A DNA stretch of 64,000 bases from positions 310,001-374,000 of the forward strand of contig SMMW01000523.1 of NCBI GenBank assembly GCA_004794655.1, written 5' to 3'. Positions 48,493 through 61,229 of the stretch are shown here, piece by piece; the first letter of the stretch is position 1, and each line of letters opens with the position of its first letter. Source of the stretch: Marisa cornuarietis (lineage: Eukaryota > Mollusca > Gastropoda > Architaenioglossa > Ampullariidae). A program made the translations under genes and the position numbers. The notes under the pieces were generated by a model that searched no databases, was not told the origin of the DNA, and saw only the letters and a program-made list of their open reading frames with translations.

Positions 48493-48572
48493 TATGGGGC
48501 GCCAAGAGGGGAATTTTCTCTACTTTCTCTCTCTAGCTACAGAACGCGCAGTTCCCCTCTTGGCGCCCCATA
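48493..48572. repeat. Perfect 21-bp inverted repeat with 38-bp loop
   Basis: The left arm 48493-48513 (TATGGGGCGCCAAGAGGGGA plus A) is the exact reverse complement of the right arm 48552-48572. The 38-bp spacer is pyrimidine-rich. Pairing does not extend convincingly beyond the arms. Transcribed, it would fold into a strong hairpin; as DNA it is a cruciform-prone palindrome or the remnant of a small inverted-repeat element. Confidence 0.8.
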
Positions 48573-50861
48573 TGTCCGGGCCACATGGCGCTGTGGTCGT
48601 CATGTACATGTCTGGAGCTGCACGCCACGCGTGCCCTCTTCGCGGAAGGAATTATGAAGGACGTGAGATGATGCGATTTACGGGTTTTGTTGTTAGATGT
48701 CAGCTGGTTCGATGAGACCAACACCACGCTTAGTCGTCTGATTTTATACTATCTGGCGATGCTGAAGGTTTAATCGCTCTTCCTATATTCTTAAATACCT
48801 CCTCCCACTCCTGCGCTGTTTGTGTGGATGGGAAGAGCGTTTTTCCTTTATAATTTCGCATAATCCTATTTATTCCTGACCAACCGTTGCGACATAGTAT
48901 TGGTGACCGCAGCTGTTCTGTACTTGTGTTGCACCCACTTTGTAACTCTAGGGCAGGGCAGTATGTCAGAGATCCTAAACTGGCGAATTGCCCTTTGATG
49001 AAGGTAGAGACTTTGTATCATGCAGTGGATAATCGTGTGTAAGCTTACCGATGTCATGATTATCAAAAGAAGGCTTGTTTTGTTATGCATTACTTTAACA
49101 ATATTATTCACTTTTGTTTTTGTTTTTGTTTTTTTTACATGATCGAAAAATTTCTTTGGCAAGTTATTCTCGAAACTTTGCGTTTCATGTCACTGGTTAT
49201 GCACATATTTGGTGCGCACGACAGCATCAGGTGTCAGTTTTTAGTGTATTAAACATTGTCATTTTCTCGGCCAAAATGGATTCGGAGGCGAGTTCTGCAA
49301 GGTCTCGAGTGACGCTAGAATGTACCTCGACTACCTAGCTATGTGACGTCCTTGGTGCCTAGCTTGCTATACTACCTAGCTTGTCACATCCTAGTTAGTT
49401 CGACATGACAAGCTGCGGTGTGACAAACTTCCTCCCGCCCATTAATGTCGCCTCTAGTTCCTGGCACAGGAACGGAAGCAGAGACGTAGCTGGCGGAAGC
49501 AGGCCTCCCCCCCCCCACACACACACACGTGGAGAATGCATGCGCCGAGGCTCGCCAAGTGGCGAGCGACAGACTTGTGTCGTTAGGAGCGTGTGCAGCA
49601 TGTACACCTCGGCCTCTGCGACCTGCCAGACAGCAGTTCTCCAGACTCCTCCCTGCCACCGTCTTCCGGTCGCCAAGTCCTGATGCTGGATACGCACGCG
49701 TGTGTGTGTGTGTGTGTGGAGAGAGATACGTGTTGATTTGAAATTCCATGTTAAGTGTTCCTTAGTCGTATTAGTGCTGCACGCTACTGTATGCTCTTTG
49801 GTGGCCCCGCACAACCATTTAAGTTGGGCGATTCGTGTTGCAGAGCACCACGTTGCTTTAGTAACTTCTTAGTACTTAATTACTGCTTCAGACCCTGCAC
49901 AGGCACCTTTGCACAACAGTTGTCATGACGGCATACCGTTGAGCTGTGATGCTCGTCACTGCCATCTGTGCACTGTCTCGTGTTGTTTTTATTTTTTACT
50001 ATCACATTTGCGCTTATTCTTAAGACTTCGCTATGAGCTAAACCACTGACCAGTCATCCCATCAAATGACGCCGAAGAGAACAACCACAAGACAGAAACC
50101 TAGTCTATCAAAAATGATGTGGGTATCGAGTCGGTGGTGCGGGGACCTTGATTAAAAAATGGTGTCGTAGTTCTCACTATTTGTCCTCTTGTTCTTTTGT
50201 TCCAAACGTCCTGAAGATGCGTGTTGCACAGAGATTATACCAGAAGTTACTCTGGAGTAAAAGATTGTGTCTTAAAAGAATCATTTTTAAATTAATTTTA
50301 ATACAAAGTCAAGTTTTAAGCCTTTCTATTTGATTACAATCTGAACATCGAGCAGGATGCTACATTTGTTGCTTTTTACTATGCAGATTGCCACAGACAG
50401 GAAACGAGGGTGTTCAGTTCCTAAATATACAATACCGCCGCCACCTGACCCTTTCGATTCTGGAGGATAAAGCTGGCCTTTTGTGGCCATTAGTTTGATG
50501 CAGGCGGTTGCATGGACAAACTGCCAAGTTGTTGCCAGGTTGTTATCGGCATGTAGCGGTCTACTCTAGCGCCAGCGCGGTTTTTAAGTAGGACAGGAAG
50601 TAGGCACATGCTGTGTACAACTCACTCCACTCTCTAATGTATGGTATGCTTAGGCACGAGACCACAGTGTTCAAGATGCCTGTGTACACGACGCTAAGCC
50701 GTCGCTAACAGCCAGTTTAACACTTTCACTTTTGTGCACTAGGAAATTAGTTGGCCGTCGTTGTAAACAAGTGATGTAAAGTTGTTTTTATCGTCGGGGA
50801 TGCATGTTTATTTTAGCGTGGGTTTTCACAAAAGGTTCATGTGTCTTTCGCCTTGCTTGAA

Positions 50862-50906
50862 ACTCTCTCTCTCTCTCTCTCACACACATATGATATGTCT
50901 CTACCT

Positions 50907-50940
<34 letters not shown>
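50862..50940 (+). repeat. Compound (CT)n/(CA)n microsatellite
   Basis: A (CT)n run at about 50862-50882 and a longer (CA)n run at about 50911-50940, with ATATGATATGTCTCTACCTG between them. Other (GT)n/(CA)n runs in this part of the window lie near 46.27, 46.56, 49.51, 49.70, 53.45 and 54.51 kb. Confidence 0.85.
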
Positions 50941-50941
<1 letters not shown>

Positions 50942-53900
50942 TGTATGTTTCCACCCGTAACCGATCACCGAGTTGTTGCAAGTCAGCCAACAGGTCTAAC
51001 AAGTACCAGTACTATTCCTGCACAGACACCTACCGTCTACCCGTGCCGTCTCGCCGAGGTGGATGAAGCAATTAATGGGTCATCGGTGATCGTAAACGTA
51101 AGAAAAGATGGTCAACAAAAGGTTAAAGGTTGTTAAAGAGTCGCCCAGTTCTTACTTTGACAACCTCGCTGACAAGTGTTCGGCACATGGTGCACTTGTG
51201 ATTTTGTGCGAGGTGAGTAAAGGAAGTGTTGAGCGCAGCTCAGCTGTGTCTGTAGGCGTGCGCCTGCATTATTCATGGCTTAGCTGTCGCCGTCGCCTTT
51301 ACTGACTGTTCAAGCTGCACTCAGAGACCTTACCCCCGCTCCCCTGCACTACAGTCTCGCGTTTAAACCCTTCGATTCTCGCAACAGCGCCCCCATCCCA
51401 GTTCTCTCCAACACCCAACGTCCTCACAGACATCAGCTGTCACCAGGGTTATCATACAGGTCTAATAAGCAGTCTGCGGTTAATAAAAGCTTTGGCTGAA
51501 AAGACATGGGTTAGACATGACAGCTGCATGCTGGGTAAATTAAAAGTACACCCCAAACAACTGGACCTGGGTGCACTTTGGTCCTAGCTGACTGCTAAGT
51601 ACAGTCTGCTAAACAACTAGTATTTTAAAAGCGAGAAAATAGCATCCAGCTAGATCCCGAATCCAGGACAGGGTGCGTCCGTGAATGAGAGCGCATGCCA
51701 TTGTGTTTGTGTGACCTTAATAGTCAGCACGTGGTGTTAAAAGACCGTGCATTCTGAAAAGCAGTCGCCACTAGTCTCTGGATCTCATACAGCATAACGT
51801 CAGCTGTTTTCAACTTCTCCTGCGCACAAGTTTCACGATAAAGTATTCAAACATGGCTATTTCCCCTTTGGGGTGAACAGTCCACGCACAGAAAGAGAAA
51901 GCTACACCCGACAAATTAAACAAACTCGGATTTTATTCTCTTTCTGCTTTGTCGAAACGTTTGCACCGACGGTAAGTGTGCGAGATGCCTTGTTCTCCAT
52001 TCAGCCCCTCGGACCACTTCTCTCCCCTTCCCGAGCAAGGGTGCACTCTTAACAACCACGTGCGTTCCAAACACGTTCCTCGCCAGTCGAACCAGTTCTC
52101 GGCGCAGCAGCGGATCGTGGGCCAGACGGCCATAAGTCACCTTGCAACTGTCGCTTTGTCACATCGGCACGAGTCAGCAGATACGGTCGCTGCTGGTCCT
52201 ACTGCATCTACCTGCGACCTCAGAAGGGCACGGGGATTCGTTTTTGCCTAGCTTTGCAAGAAGGGAAAGTGGGAGGTATTGTTAGGGACAACTGCAAAAC
52301 TAACGTCCTTTGTATTCCATGTAAAAGTTTCGGTTGATCAGAAGTCTCTGTTTCTACAAACGTGACTGATGGCGACGAAATTATCTTCCCTGCCCGCCCT
52401 TCTTTATTCATCGCACACTGCTTGCTGACTCAGCCCTTTCGCCAAAGAGGCTGGACGTGTTAGGAGACATGTATCTCCTCAGCATCTGTCAGCCCAGTCA
52501 TCCTCCCTTTTTCACATGTCTCGCTGGATTAGCACTCCTCCCTCCCCGATCCCCCCAAAAAAGACGCTATATACATACACTAGGAGCCGTCTGATGTCTG
52601 ACCAGTGGCTTACAAGGAACATAACGTATAATTATAACAAATTCAACACAGCAGTTCGTTTAGACAGTAATTCTTGTCAAATCAGACACTTTTCCTTTGT
52701 ATAAGTGTACACTTCACCGCTCGGGGACATGTTTGGTGTCGTGTTGGTGTGTCCAATTTGTGCGAAGTAAGACTTCGTCATTTCTGGTATTTCGCGTGAG
52801 GGTGATTTTACAACTGCTTTAATTAGCCACCTCAGTAGCTCCATCCCGTTTTTCTTTTCATTTGCCGACCCACCCCTAAAGCATACGAAAGTTAAATATT
52901 TGAAATCCTGTGACAACAAGTATGAGAACTCGGTCATTTTGAAACAACATTTTTGGGTTTTGTTTTTCGTTGTTTTTTTTTGGGGGGGGGGAGGTTTATT
53001 TGTTTGTTTGTTTGTTTTAAAGTTTGTCAGTAGTCAGTTGCTAAGTATTTGTGTAGGACGAAAATAGTTTGGGCGGCCACAGCCCCTTACCTGGCCTCTG
53101 CTTGTGCCCTTCTTTCGACCAGTGCAGCACGCACTACTGCCGCAGATAGGAAGTACCCTCGGCTTTTGTAATTAACATTTAATTTGCTTGTTTGATACTA
53201 GTTTTCCACGCACCGTCTTCGACACTGAATACAGTGAAATATAGGAGTGTATGGTAACTTGTGGGAAACTGATGTTTTAACTCCAGCGCAGTGGGAGGTA
53301 ATCTGTATGTTGGATAACAGCTTGGGTGGTGAAGTTTGATTTCTTCGTTAACTAAAGCAAGGGTCATTGCTACATTATCCTTTTCTTATCTAACTGCCTG
53401 AATTCGTTCATTCGTATTTTCATCTCCTGTTCATAGTGCTTTCGTCAAACAGTGTGTGTGTGTGTGTGTGTGAAATCTAGAACCATTGTGGGTTGAGTAC
53501 TGTGCGCAAGACCTACATTTTCAACGACGTTCGTGAACGCTGCATTCAGGTGTGTTCCCAGGTGTTAACAGGCTGGAGCACACGATCTGGGCAGCTATGG
53601 GTGGTTTGTTAACCGGGTAAACTGCACAGAGCCGCAGAGTCAGCCCACCCGGAGAGTTCGGAATGAGCTGCCGGTATCCGGAAAGCGCTTGATCTTGTTA
53701 GTGGCAAGCTCTCGCCAGCAAAGCTAAATTTGCGGGTTTGAACTGCTCTTTAAAGAGTGATTATGTGGCTAAATGAGCCCACCTACGTTACACCGTTATC
53801 TCTTTGTCACCATGCAAAACCTGGCCCTGCAGCATTTGGCCTTTGAAGTGGAAATGAAGTGCGCAGTACTCGCCCACTGATTTGTACCAGGATTGGCCGT

Positions 53901-55384
53901 GAACGGAGTTTAAAGCAACAGTGAAAAAAAGTGTGATTGGAAGGTATTTCCCCCAGTCCACCCCATCCCCCCCACTACAGCAACACTTGTTCAGAAGTTG
54001 TTCAAAGACTACGAGATAACGTGAGCACCTTTTCAGAATGAGTGATGAGTACGCCCACGCAGGACAGTTGGACCAAACGTGCTATATATTATGTTCTGTG
54101 CAATGTGGCTTTGTCACTGATAGCTTCACACCCAAAGGACCTCCTTGCCGTGACTGGCTGTTCGTCATTTTTGGCTGATATAAATAAAATGTGTCAGGTA
54201 TGGTCACATATTCGACAGTGGGTCCGGTTAAGAAGCCATTTACACCAGGCAGTGCACATTGCCACAGTTTGCTGCTTGACATGGGTAGCACCTGGTGGAC
54301 TATCACAGTAATTTTTTATTCCTTTACGTCGTCAGGTTTCACCCAGTCTTGGTTTGTTTGTTTGCTTGCTTTTTGTTGTTTTGGTTTGTTTGTGTTTGTT
54401 TTGTTTTTTTTTTTGGGGGGGGGGTTCAGTGACTACAGGTATGAAACTGTGGCCTGTTTTATGACTCTTATACACTTGGACTAGTCCTGATGGTCAAATT
54501 ATGCGCATGTATGTGTGTGTGTGTGTGTGTGCGCGAGCGCGTTTGTGTAAAAGTATAAGCTGAGTGCTTGGATTGATACGAATGCATATATCCATTTTAT
54601 TCTATGTCTTATATCTGTTTATGTTTTGATTTCGATCTCTGATGAGGAAACTGTATTTCACCCTTCTTTGAAAGGGTCATTGACCCATCAGATAAACAGT
54701 TAAGTCTCTGCGATTAGTCGTTGTGGGGCGGTGGGGGGGGGGAGGGTGCAGCAGTAGTTAAGGCGCTCCAGTGAGGCTTATTCTGCGCCCCCTTCAGGGG
54801 GTTGTTTTACGGCTAAACACGCACCAACTTCAACCAACTTCATACCTGACGTATGTATGGGATACTACACTGTAAGCACACACCTGCTGTAACTGTTTGA
54901 GTATCTTCCTCTCTACGGATACATGTGTAGGGGAAGGGGGAGTAGGAAAGGTGTGGCTGAACATTTTGCTTGAAGCGGATTGACAAACTGAGAACAGCGT
55001 CGTCACGCGAGAGTGATTACGAACCGGAACGGGCAGCCTTCGCTGTTTATTGATCACAAACAAGCCGTCGAGTGCTTGCAGCGTGTGGAGCACAGACTTG
55101 CTGGTGTGGAGTGTGGCCAACACAGCCCTTTCCCCGGAGTCGATCTTGTGAAAGTCGGGACGCCATGTCACTGCGCCCACTCAGCCCAAGGAGAAACACG
55201 GCACAGTTACATCACTAGCAGGTGCATGCGTGATGCGTGTATATGTTCACACAATGTGCGTGTTCGTGTGGAGATGAGTTGTTGCTCATAGTGTTTTTTG
55301 GCAGGTACGAGCGTTGACAGAAAAATTTGTCTGAACTTTGCTTTCTGCGCATGACGGATATTATAGGACTCCATCCGCGCAGTG

Positions 55385-56075
55385 TTACCAGCTAATCAAA
55401 TCAGATCAAAATCAAATCAAACTTATTGTCTGTACAAGGCATAGTCCGACATAAAAAATTTTCTTCGGCTTACAGTCACTACACACATACAGACATAATA
55501 TACAACGTAACTATAATTTTATATATTATACACACACATACAAACATAACGCGCAGACAACACGACACACGCTCACCTACACCCTCACACACATACACAT
55601 ACACATGAACCACCTGAGAAGGATGCCAGGTAGCAATACAAGATAGTCCTACGAGTCCTTGTGGCTTTTATTTAGGATGGTGATCGCTGCTGGCACGAAG
55701 GACCTCAGGTAGGCATTTTTCCGCTCACGTGGCACTTTTCAGCTCCTGCCCGAGGGCAACAGCTGACAGTTGGGATGGAGAGAGTGTGTGTGTGGTCTGA
55801 AATGATATTGTATGCCATCTTTCTGACCGCATGAAGGTACAGGTCAACAGATGGTAGCTGTGGTGTACCGATAATTTTATTTGCCTGGTGGATGACTCTG
55901 GGAAGCCTTACATTGTCTTTGACGAGAAGGTGGCCATCCTAGGTAACGATGCTAAATATGAGAATGCATTCAACAAGGGACCTGTAAACAGTTTCCAGCA
56001 CCCAGAGCTAACGTTGAAGCGGCGGAGTTTCCTCAAAAGGTGCAGTCTTTGCTGTTGTGACTCCACGTGCATGTT
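55385..56075 (-). pseudogene. LINE 3'-end fragment (pol-like C-terminus)
   Basis: On the minus strand QQQRLHLLRKLRRFNV (about 56.06 kb) opens a decayed frame. It continues with GPLLNAFSY, FPESSTRQI, LRASSDHH and the equivalent of LLPSGRS-RKNAYLRSFVPAA (about 55.7 kb). This is the common end of invertebrate LINE pol proteins (QQRL-FLRKL-F, then LPSGRR and NSFIPxAI). An AATCAAATCAAA-type tail at about 55395-55422 marks the 3' end. Confidence 0.75.
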
Positions 56076-56566
56076 CATGCTGCAAGCGGACGTGCTGCCG
56101 GGTGGAAGTGAGACTACATTAGGAAAAGTTTTAAATTACTGTTGGTATATAATCTTACTTTTTGTTTATTAATGTATTTTTATATCTGCCTGATGAGGTC
56201 ATTTCTATGACATTGCGAGTTCTTGCCCCCTCTCGCGAATATGTAGAAGGATATGAGCTACCGAAATTTGTTTCCCCCAAAAATTAAAAAAAAAAACTTT
56301 TCTGGAAAGATTTGGTTGTTGCGACGTATCAGGGAGTGGTTGATGGAAAGGTACATTTGTGAGCAGTGCGCATTTTTTTGTGCGACCGATCTTATGCCAG
56401 AAACACCGAGGGCATCAATAAATTATGTAGGCGTTTCTCAGTCTTTTCTCTCAGGCGATCAATACATCATCGGCATCGTCGTCGTCGTCGTCGTCGTTGT
56501 CATCATTCGTTCCGATCTTTGTTGGTAGGCTAAAGGATACCGTTTCCTGACAATTCCCATGGCGGT

Positions 56567-56725
56567 CCGGTGGCGTAACGATTAGCGCATGTCACCAATA
56601 CAGTGAAGGTTGGTTGTTCAGATCTCGTCTTGGGTATGCTGTTTTTATCTGAATGTAGCTTGTTTTCAGGGCTGCTTGCCTTGCCGTGATATAAATTTAG
56701 TTGCTGGCTCGGCGTAAAACATCAC
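56567..56725 (+). mobile_element. tRNA-derived SINE, copy 1
   Basis: A-box-like GGTGGCGTAACGATTAGCGC, then a B-box region GGTTGTTCAGATCTCGTCTT, then a tail with GCCGTGATATAAATTTAGTT and GCTGGCTCGGCGTAAAACAT. The block GTTCAGATCTCGTCTTGGG is identical in the minus-strand copy at 62.15-62.26 kb, so the two are one family. Confidence 0.75.
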
Positions 56726-57960
56726 CCACCCCCCTCCACACACACACTCCCGGCAGTTTCCCATTTAATTTTCGTCAACAGGAGCACCTGTCGTATGCAG
56801 TCAGCCATGCGCAGTAGTTGTGTGCAGATGACTGGCCTGTAACTCGGCAGTGTCCCAGCAGGACAGACTCACACACTGCGCATGCCTACGCGGCTTTCAG
56901 GACGTGATACAAAAAAAAAAAACGTTTAGGAGGAAATGACAGCAATCTGAGGTTTTATACCCGAGGTGTCTGACCGCGCGAGCGCGGGACTGTGGCCAAG
57001 GGTGACGAGGTGGGTGGCGGTGTCGTGGGGGCTTGACGGTGCACGGTGGGAGTAGTCTGAACTGGCGTTCGCCATGCGGTCTTAATCATTGCACTTTGTC
57101 TGCGTATTGAGTGAAGTGGGGGAGGCGTGGGGCACACACACACACACTATATCTATCGGTCAGACATTTCATCGAGACCAACAGCGATGGGAGGGGGAGG
57201 GGTTGGGACGAGGTAGGAGAGCACTCTGTGCTGGTGACAGTTTCAGGTGTCTGGCTGTTAATAACGTTAATAACGGTGTAACGGTGAAGACCACTTTAGC
57301 AGTTCCCGGGTGTAAATCTGAATGTGCAGAGGTGATGGAAATCTGTTGTGCTGCCTGTAAGACCCAGATGGTGGGACTGGATACCTTAGGGTTGGAAAAG
57401 GTAAAACAGCGAGGGAGAGGAGATAGGCACCACCCTTACTTAAAGCCGTTCCCGAGAAAAAGGAGGTCTTTAACACCCCACTCTCTAATGGCCTTAACAA
57501 AGTCATGTGACGACCGTTACTTTACCGCCCACCCACCCCCCACTACCCCACCGCCGCTCTTTCGTCGATGGAGGTGATCATCTCAGTACAGAAGATTATG
57601 ACCACACGAAGCTGTTGACAACAGCACAAGAATCGACTTGCAAATGGATTGCCATACGTAAGCACATATAAATGCGGCTCTTTGGCATTTTATAAGTGCT
57701 TCTTGAATTAAGTTTATTAAATGGCCGGTCTGTAATTCTTGAAAGTAGGAATTGTTGCAAGCCTTTAGAAAATTATTCCAAATGAAAAAGTCATTGTCAT
57801 TATTTTTGTACAGCAGTGGTGTGCCTGCCGTATACCGAGAAGACATGTAGGTGTTTGCCTTTGTCATGTGGTCGTCCACTGCCTGCATTTTCTGCACCTG
57901 TGTAAACAGAAACTCGATCTGTCGTCACTTGTGGAAAGATTGTTAGTTGTTAAATGCTGT

Positions 57961-60900
57961 GGAAACTGTAGTGTCGCTAGTCTATACATCTAGGGGAAAC
58001 TGTAGTGTAGCTAGTCTATACATCTAGGGGAGACTGTAGTGTCGTTACTCTATACATCTAGGGGAGACTGTAGTGTCGCTAGTCTATACATTTAGGGGAA
58101 ATTGTAGTGTCGCTAGTCTATACATCTAGGGGAAACTGTAGTGTCGCTAGTCTATACATCTAGGGGAAACTGTAGTGTCGCTAGTCTATACATCTAGGGG
58201 AAACTGTAGTGTCGCTAGTCTATGCATCTAGGGGAAACTGTAGTGTCGCTAGTCTATACATCTAGGGGAAACTGTAGTGTCGCTAGTCTATACATCTAGG
58301 GGAAACTGTAGTGTCGCTAGTCTATAAATCTAGGGGAAACTGTAGTGTCGCTAGTCTATACATCTAGGGGAAACTGTAGTGTCGCTAGTCTATACATCTA
58401 GGGGAGACTGTAGTGTCGCTAGTCTATACATTTAGGGGAAATTGTAGTGTCGCTAGTCTATACATCTAGGGGAAACTGTAGTGTCGCTAGTCTATACATC
58501 TAGGGGAAACTGTAGTGTCGCTAGTCTATACATCTAGGGGAAACTGTAGTGTCGCTAGTCCTTACATCTAGTGGAAACTGTAGTGTCGCTAGTCTATACA
58601 TCTATTCTAGGGGAAACTGTAGTGTCGCTAGTCCTTACATCTAGGGGACACTGTAGTGGCGCTAGTCTATACATCTAGGGGAGACTGTAGTGTCGCAAGT
58701 CTATACATCTAGGGGAAACTGTAGTGTCGCTAGTCTATACATCTAGGGGACAATGTAGTGTCGCTAGTCTATACATCTAGGGGAAACTGTAGTGTAGCTA
58801 GTCTATACATCTAGGGGACAATGGAGTGTCGCTAGTCTATACATCTAGGGGAAACTGTAGTGTCGCTAGTCTATACATCTAGGGGAAACTGTAGTGTCGC
58901 TAGTCTATACATCTAGGATAAACTGTAGTGTCGCTAGTCTATACATCTAGGGGAAACTGTAGTGTCGCTAGTCTATACATCTAGGGGAAACTGTAGTGTC
59001 GCTAGTCTATACATCTAGGGGAAGCTGTAGTGTCGCTAGTCTATACATCTAGGGGAAACTGTAGTGTCGCTAGTCTATACATCTAGGGGAGACTGTAGTG
59101 TCGCTAGTCTATACATTTAGGGGAAATTGTAGTGTCGCTAGTCTATACATCTAGGGGAAACTGTAGTGTCGCTAGTCTATACATCTAGGGGAAACTGTAG
59201 TGTCGCTAGTCTATACATCTAGGAGAAACTGTAGTGTCGCTAGTCTATCCATCTAGGGGAAACTGTAGTGTCGCTAGTCTATAATCTAGGGGAAACTGTA
59301 GTGTCGCTAGTCTATACATCTAGGGGAAACTGTAGTGTCGCTAGTCTATACATCTAGGGGAGACTGTAGTGTCGCTAGTCTATACATCTGTTGGACACAG
59401 TAGTGTCGCTAGTCTATACATCTAGGCCTCTAGGGGAAACTGTAATGGCGCTAGTCTATACATCTAGGGGAAACTGTAGTGACGCTAGTCTATACATCTA
59501 GGGGAAACTGTAGTGTCGCTAGTCCTTACATCTAGTGGAAACTGTAGTGTCGCTAGTCTATACATCTATTCTAGGGGAAACTGTAGTGTCGCTAGTCCTT
59601 ACATCTAGGGGACACTGTAGTGTCGCTAGTCTATACATCTAGGGGAGACTGTAGTGTCGCTAGTCTATACATCTAGGGGAAACTGTAGCGGCGCTAGTCC
59701 TTACATCTAGGGGAAACTGTAGTGTCGCTAGTCTATACATCTAGGGGAAACTGTAATGGCGCTAGTCTATACATCTAGGGGAAACTGTAGTGTCGCTAGT
59801 CTATACATTTAGGGGAAACTGTAATGGCGCTAGTCTATACATCTAGGAGACAATGTAGTGTCGCTAGTCTATACATCTAGGGGACAATGTAGTGTCGCTA
59901 GTCTATACATCTAGGGGACACTGTAGTGTAGCTAGTCTATACATCTAGTGGAGACTGTAGTGTCGCTAGTCTATACATCTAGGGGAAACTGTAGTGTCGC
60001 TAGTCTATACATCTAGGGGAAACTGTAGTGTCGCTAGTCCTTACATCTAAGGGACAATGTAGTGCCGCTAGTCTATACATCTAGGGGACAATGTAGTGTA
60101 GCTAGTCTATACATCTAGGAGACAATGTAGTGTCGCTAGTCTATACATCTAGGGGACAATGTAGTGTCGCTAGTCTATACATCTAGGGGACAATGTAGTG
60201 TAGCTAGTCTATACATCTAGGAGACAATGTAGTGTCGCTAGTCTATACATCTAGGGGACAATGTAGTGTCGCTAGTCTATACATCTAGGGGAAACTGTAG
60301 TGACGCTAGTCTATACATCTAGGGGAAACTGTAGTGTCGCTAGTCTATACATCTAGGGGACAATGTAGTGTTGCTAGTCTATACATCTAGGGGACACTGT
60401 AGTCTAGCTAGTCTATACATCTAGTGGAGACTGTAGTGTCGCTAGTCTATACATCTAGGGGAAACTGTAGTGTCGCTAGTCTATACATCTAGGGGACAAT
60501 GTAGTGTTGCTAGTCTATACATCTAGGAGACAATGTAGTGTCGCTAGTCTATACATCTAGGAGACAATGTAGTGCCGCTAGTCTATACATCTAGGGGACA
60601 ATGTAGTGTAGCTAGTCTATACATCTAGGAGACAATGTAGTGTCGCTAGTCTATACATCTAGGGGACAATGTAGTGTCGCTAGTCTATACATCTAGGGGA
60701 CAATGGAGTGTCGCTAGTCTATACATCTAGGGGAGACTGTAGTGTCGCTAGTCTATACATCTAGGGGAAACTGTAGTGTCGCTAGTCTATACATTTAGGG
60801 GACAATGTAGTGTCGCTAGTCTATACATCTAGGGGAGACTGTAGTGTCGCTAGTCTATACATCTAGTGGAAACTGTAGTGTAGCTAGTCTATACATCTAG

Positions 60901-61229
60901 GGGACAATGTAGTGTCGCTAGTCCTTACATCTAAGGGACAATGTAGTGTCGCTAGTCTATACATGTAGGGGAAACTAGTGTCGGTAATTTATACATCTAG
61001 GGGAAACTAGTGGCGCTAGTCTATACATCTAGGGGAAACTGTAGCGGCGCTAGTCCTTACATCTAGGGGACAATGTAGTGTCGCTAGTCTATACATCTAG
61101 GAGACAATGTAGTGTCGCTAGTCTATACATCTAGGGGAAACTGTAGTGTCGCTAGTCTATACATCTAGGGGACAATGTAGTGTCGCTAGTCTATACATCT
61201 AGGGGACAATGTAGTGTCGCTAGTCCTTA
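57961..61229 (+). repeat. Large minisatellite array, 34-bp unit, about 96 copies
   Basis: The unit consists of GGGGAAACTGTAGTGTCGCT followed by AGTCTATACATCTA. The main variants are GAAACTG, GAGACTG, GACAATG and GACACTG in the first half, CTATACA or CCTTACA in the middle, and TCGCTAG or TAGCTAG. The GACAATG type is concentrated in the right half (after about 59.84 kb). Stops (TAG) occur in every unit and 34 is not a multiple of three, so the array is non-coding. It ends abruptly on both sides in unique sequence. It lies in the presumed second intron of IQGAP. Confidence 0.97.

Noticed and set aside
47816..48657. Two overlapping + strand frames of 143-145 residues
   Set aside because: They overlap in different frames, cross a GTT repeat and the inverted repeat at 48.5 kb, and lack domains.
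49384..49814. Overlapping frames of 70-139 residues on both strands
   Set aside because: They cover (CA)n and (GT)n tracts and are open in four frames at once, a composition effect.
51916..52251. Overlapping Arg-rich frames of 66-91 residues on both strands
   Set aside because: No known motif and equal openness on both strands; GC-rich noncoding sequence is more likely.
53641..53780. Possible tRNA gene near GCGGGTTTGAACTGC
   Set aside because: The B-box fit is poor and no acceptor stem or cloverleaf can be formed by eye.
54720..54840. Possible SINE head (GCAGCAGTAGTTAAGGCGCT)
   Set aside because: The A-box-like block is suggestive, but I could not find a B-box at the proper distance.
57089..57577. 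162-residue + strand frame
   Set aside because: Low-complexity (CA)n and Pro-rich stretches, no domain, no splice context linking it to IQGAP.
57961..61229. CRISPR-like array
   Set aside because: The units are contiguous 34-bp tandem repeats with no unique spacers, in animal DNA; it is a minisatellite.
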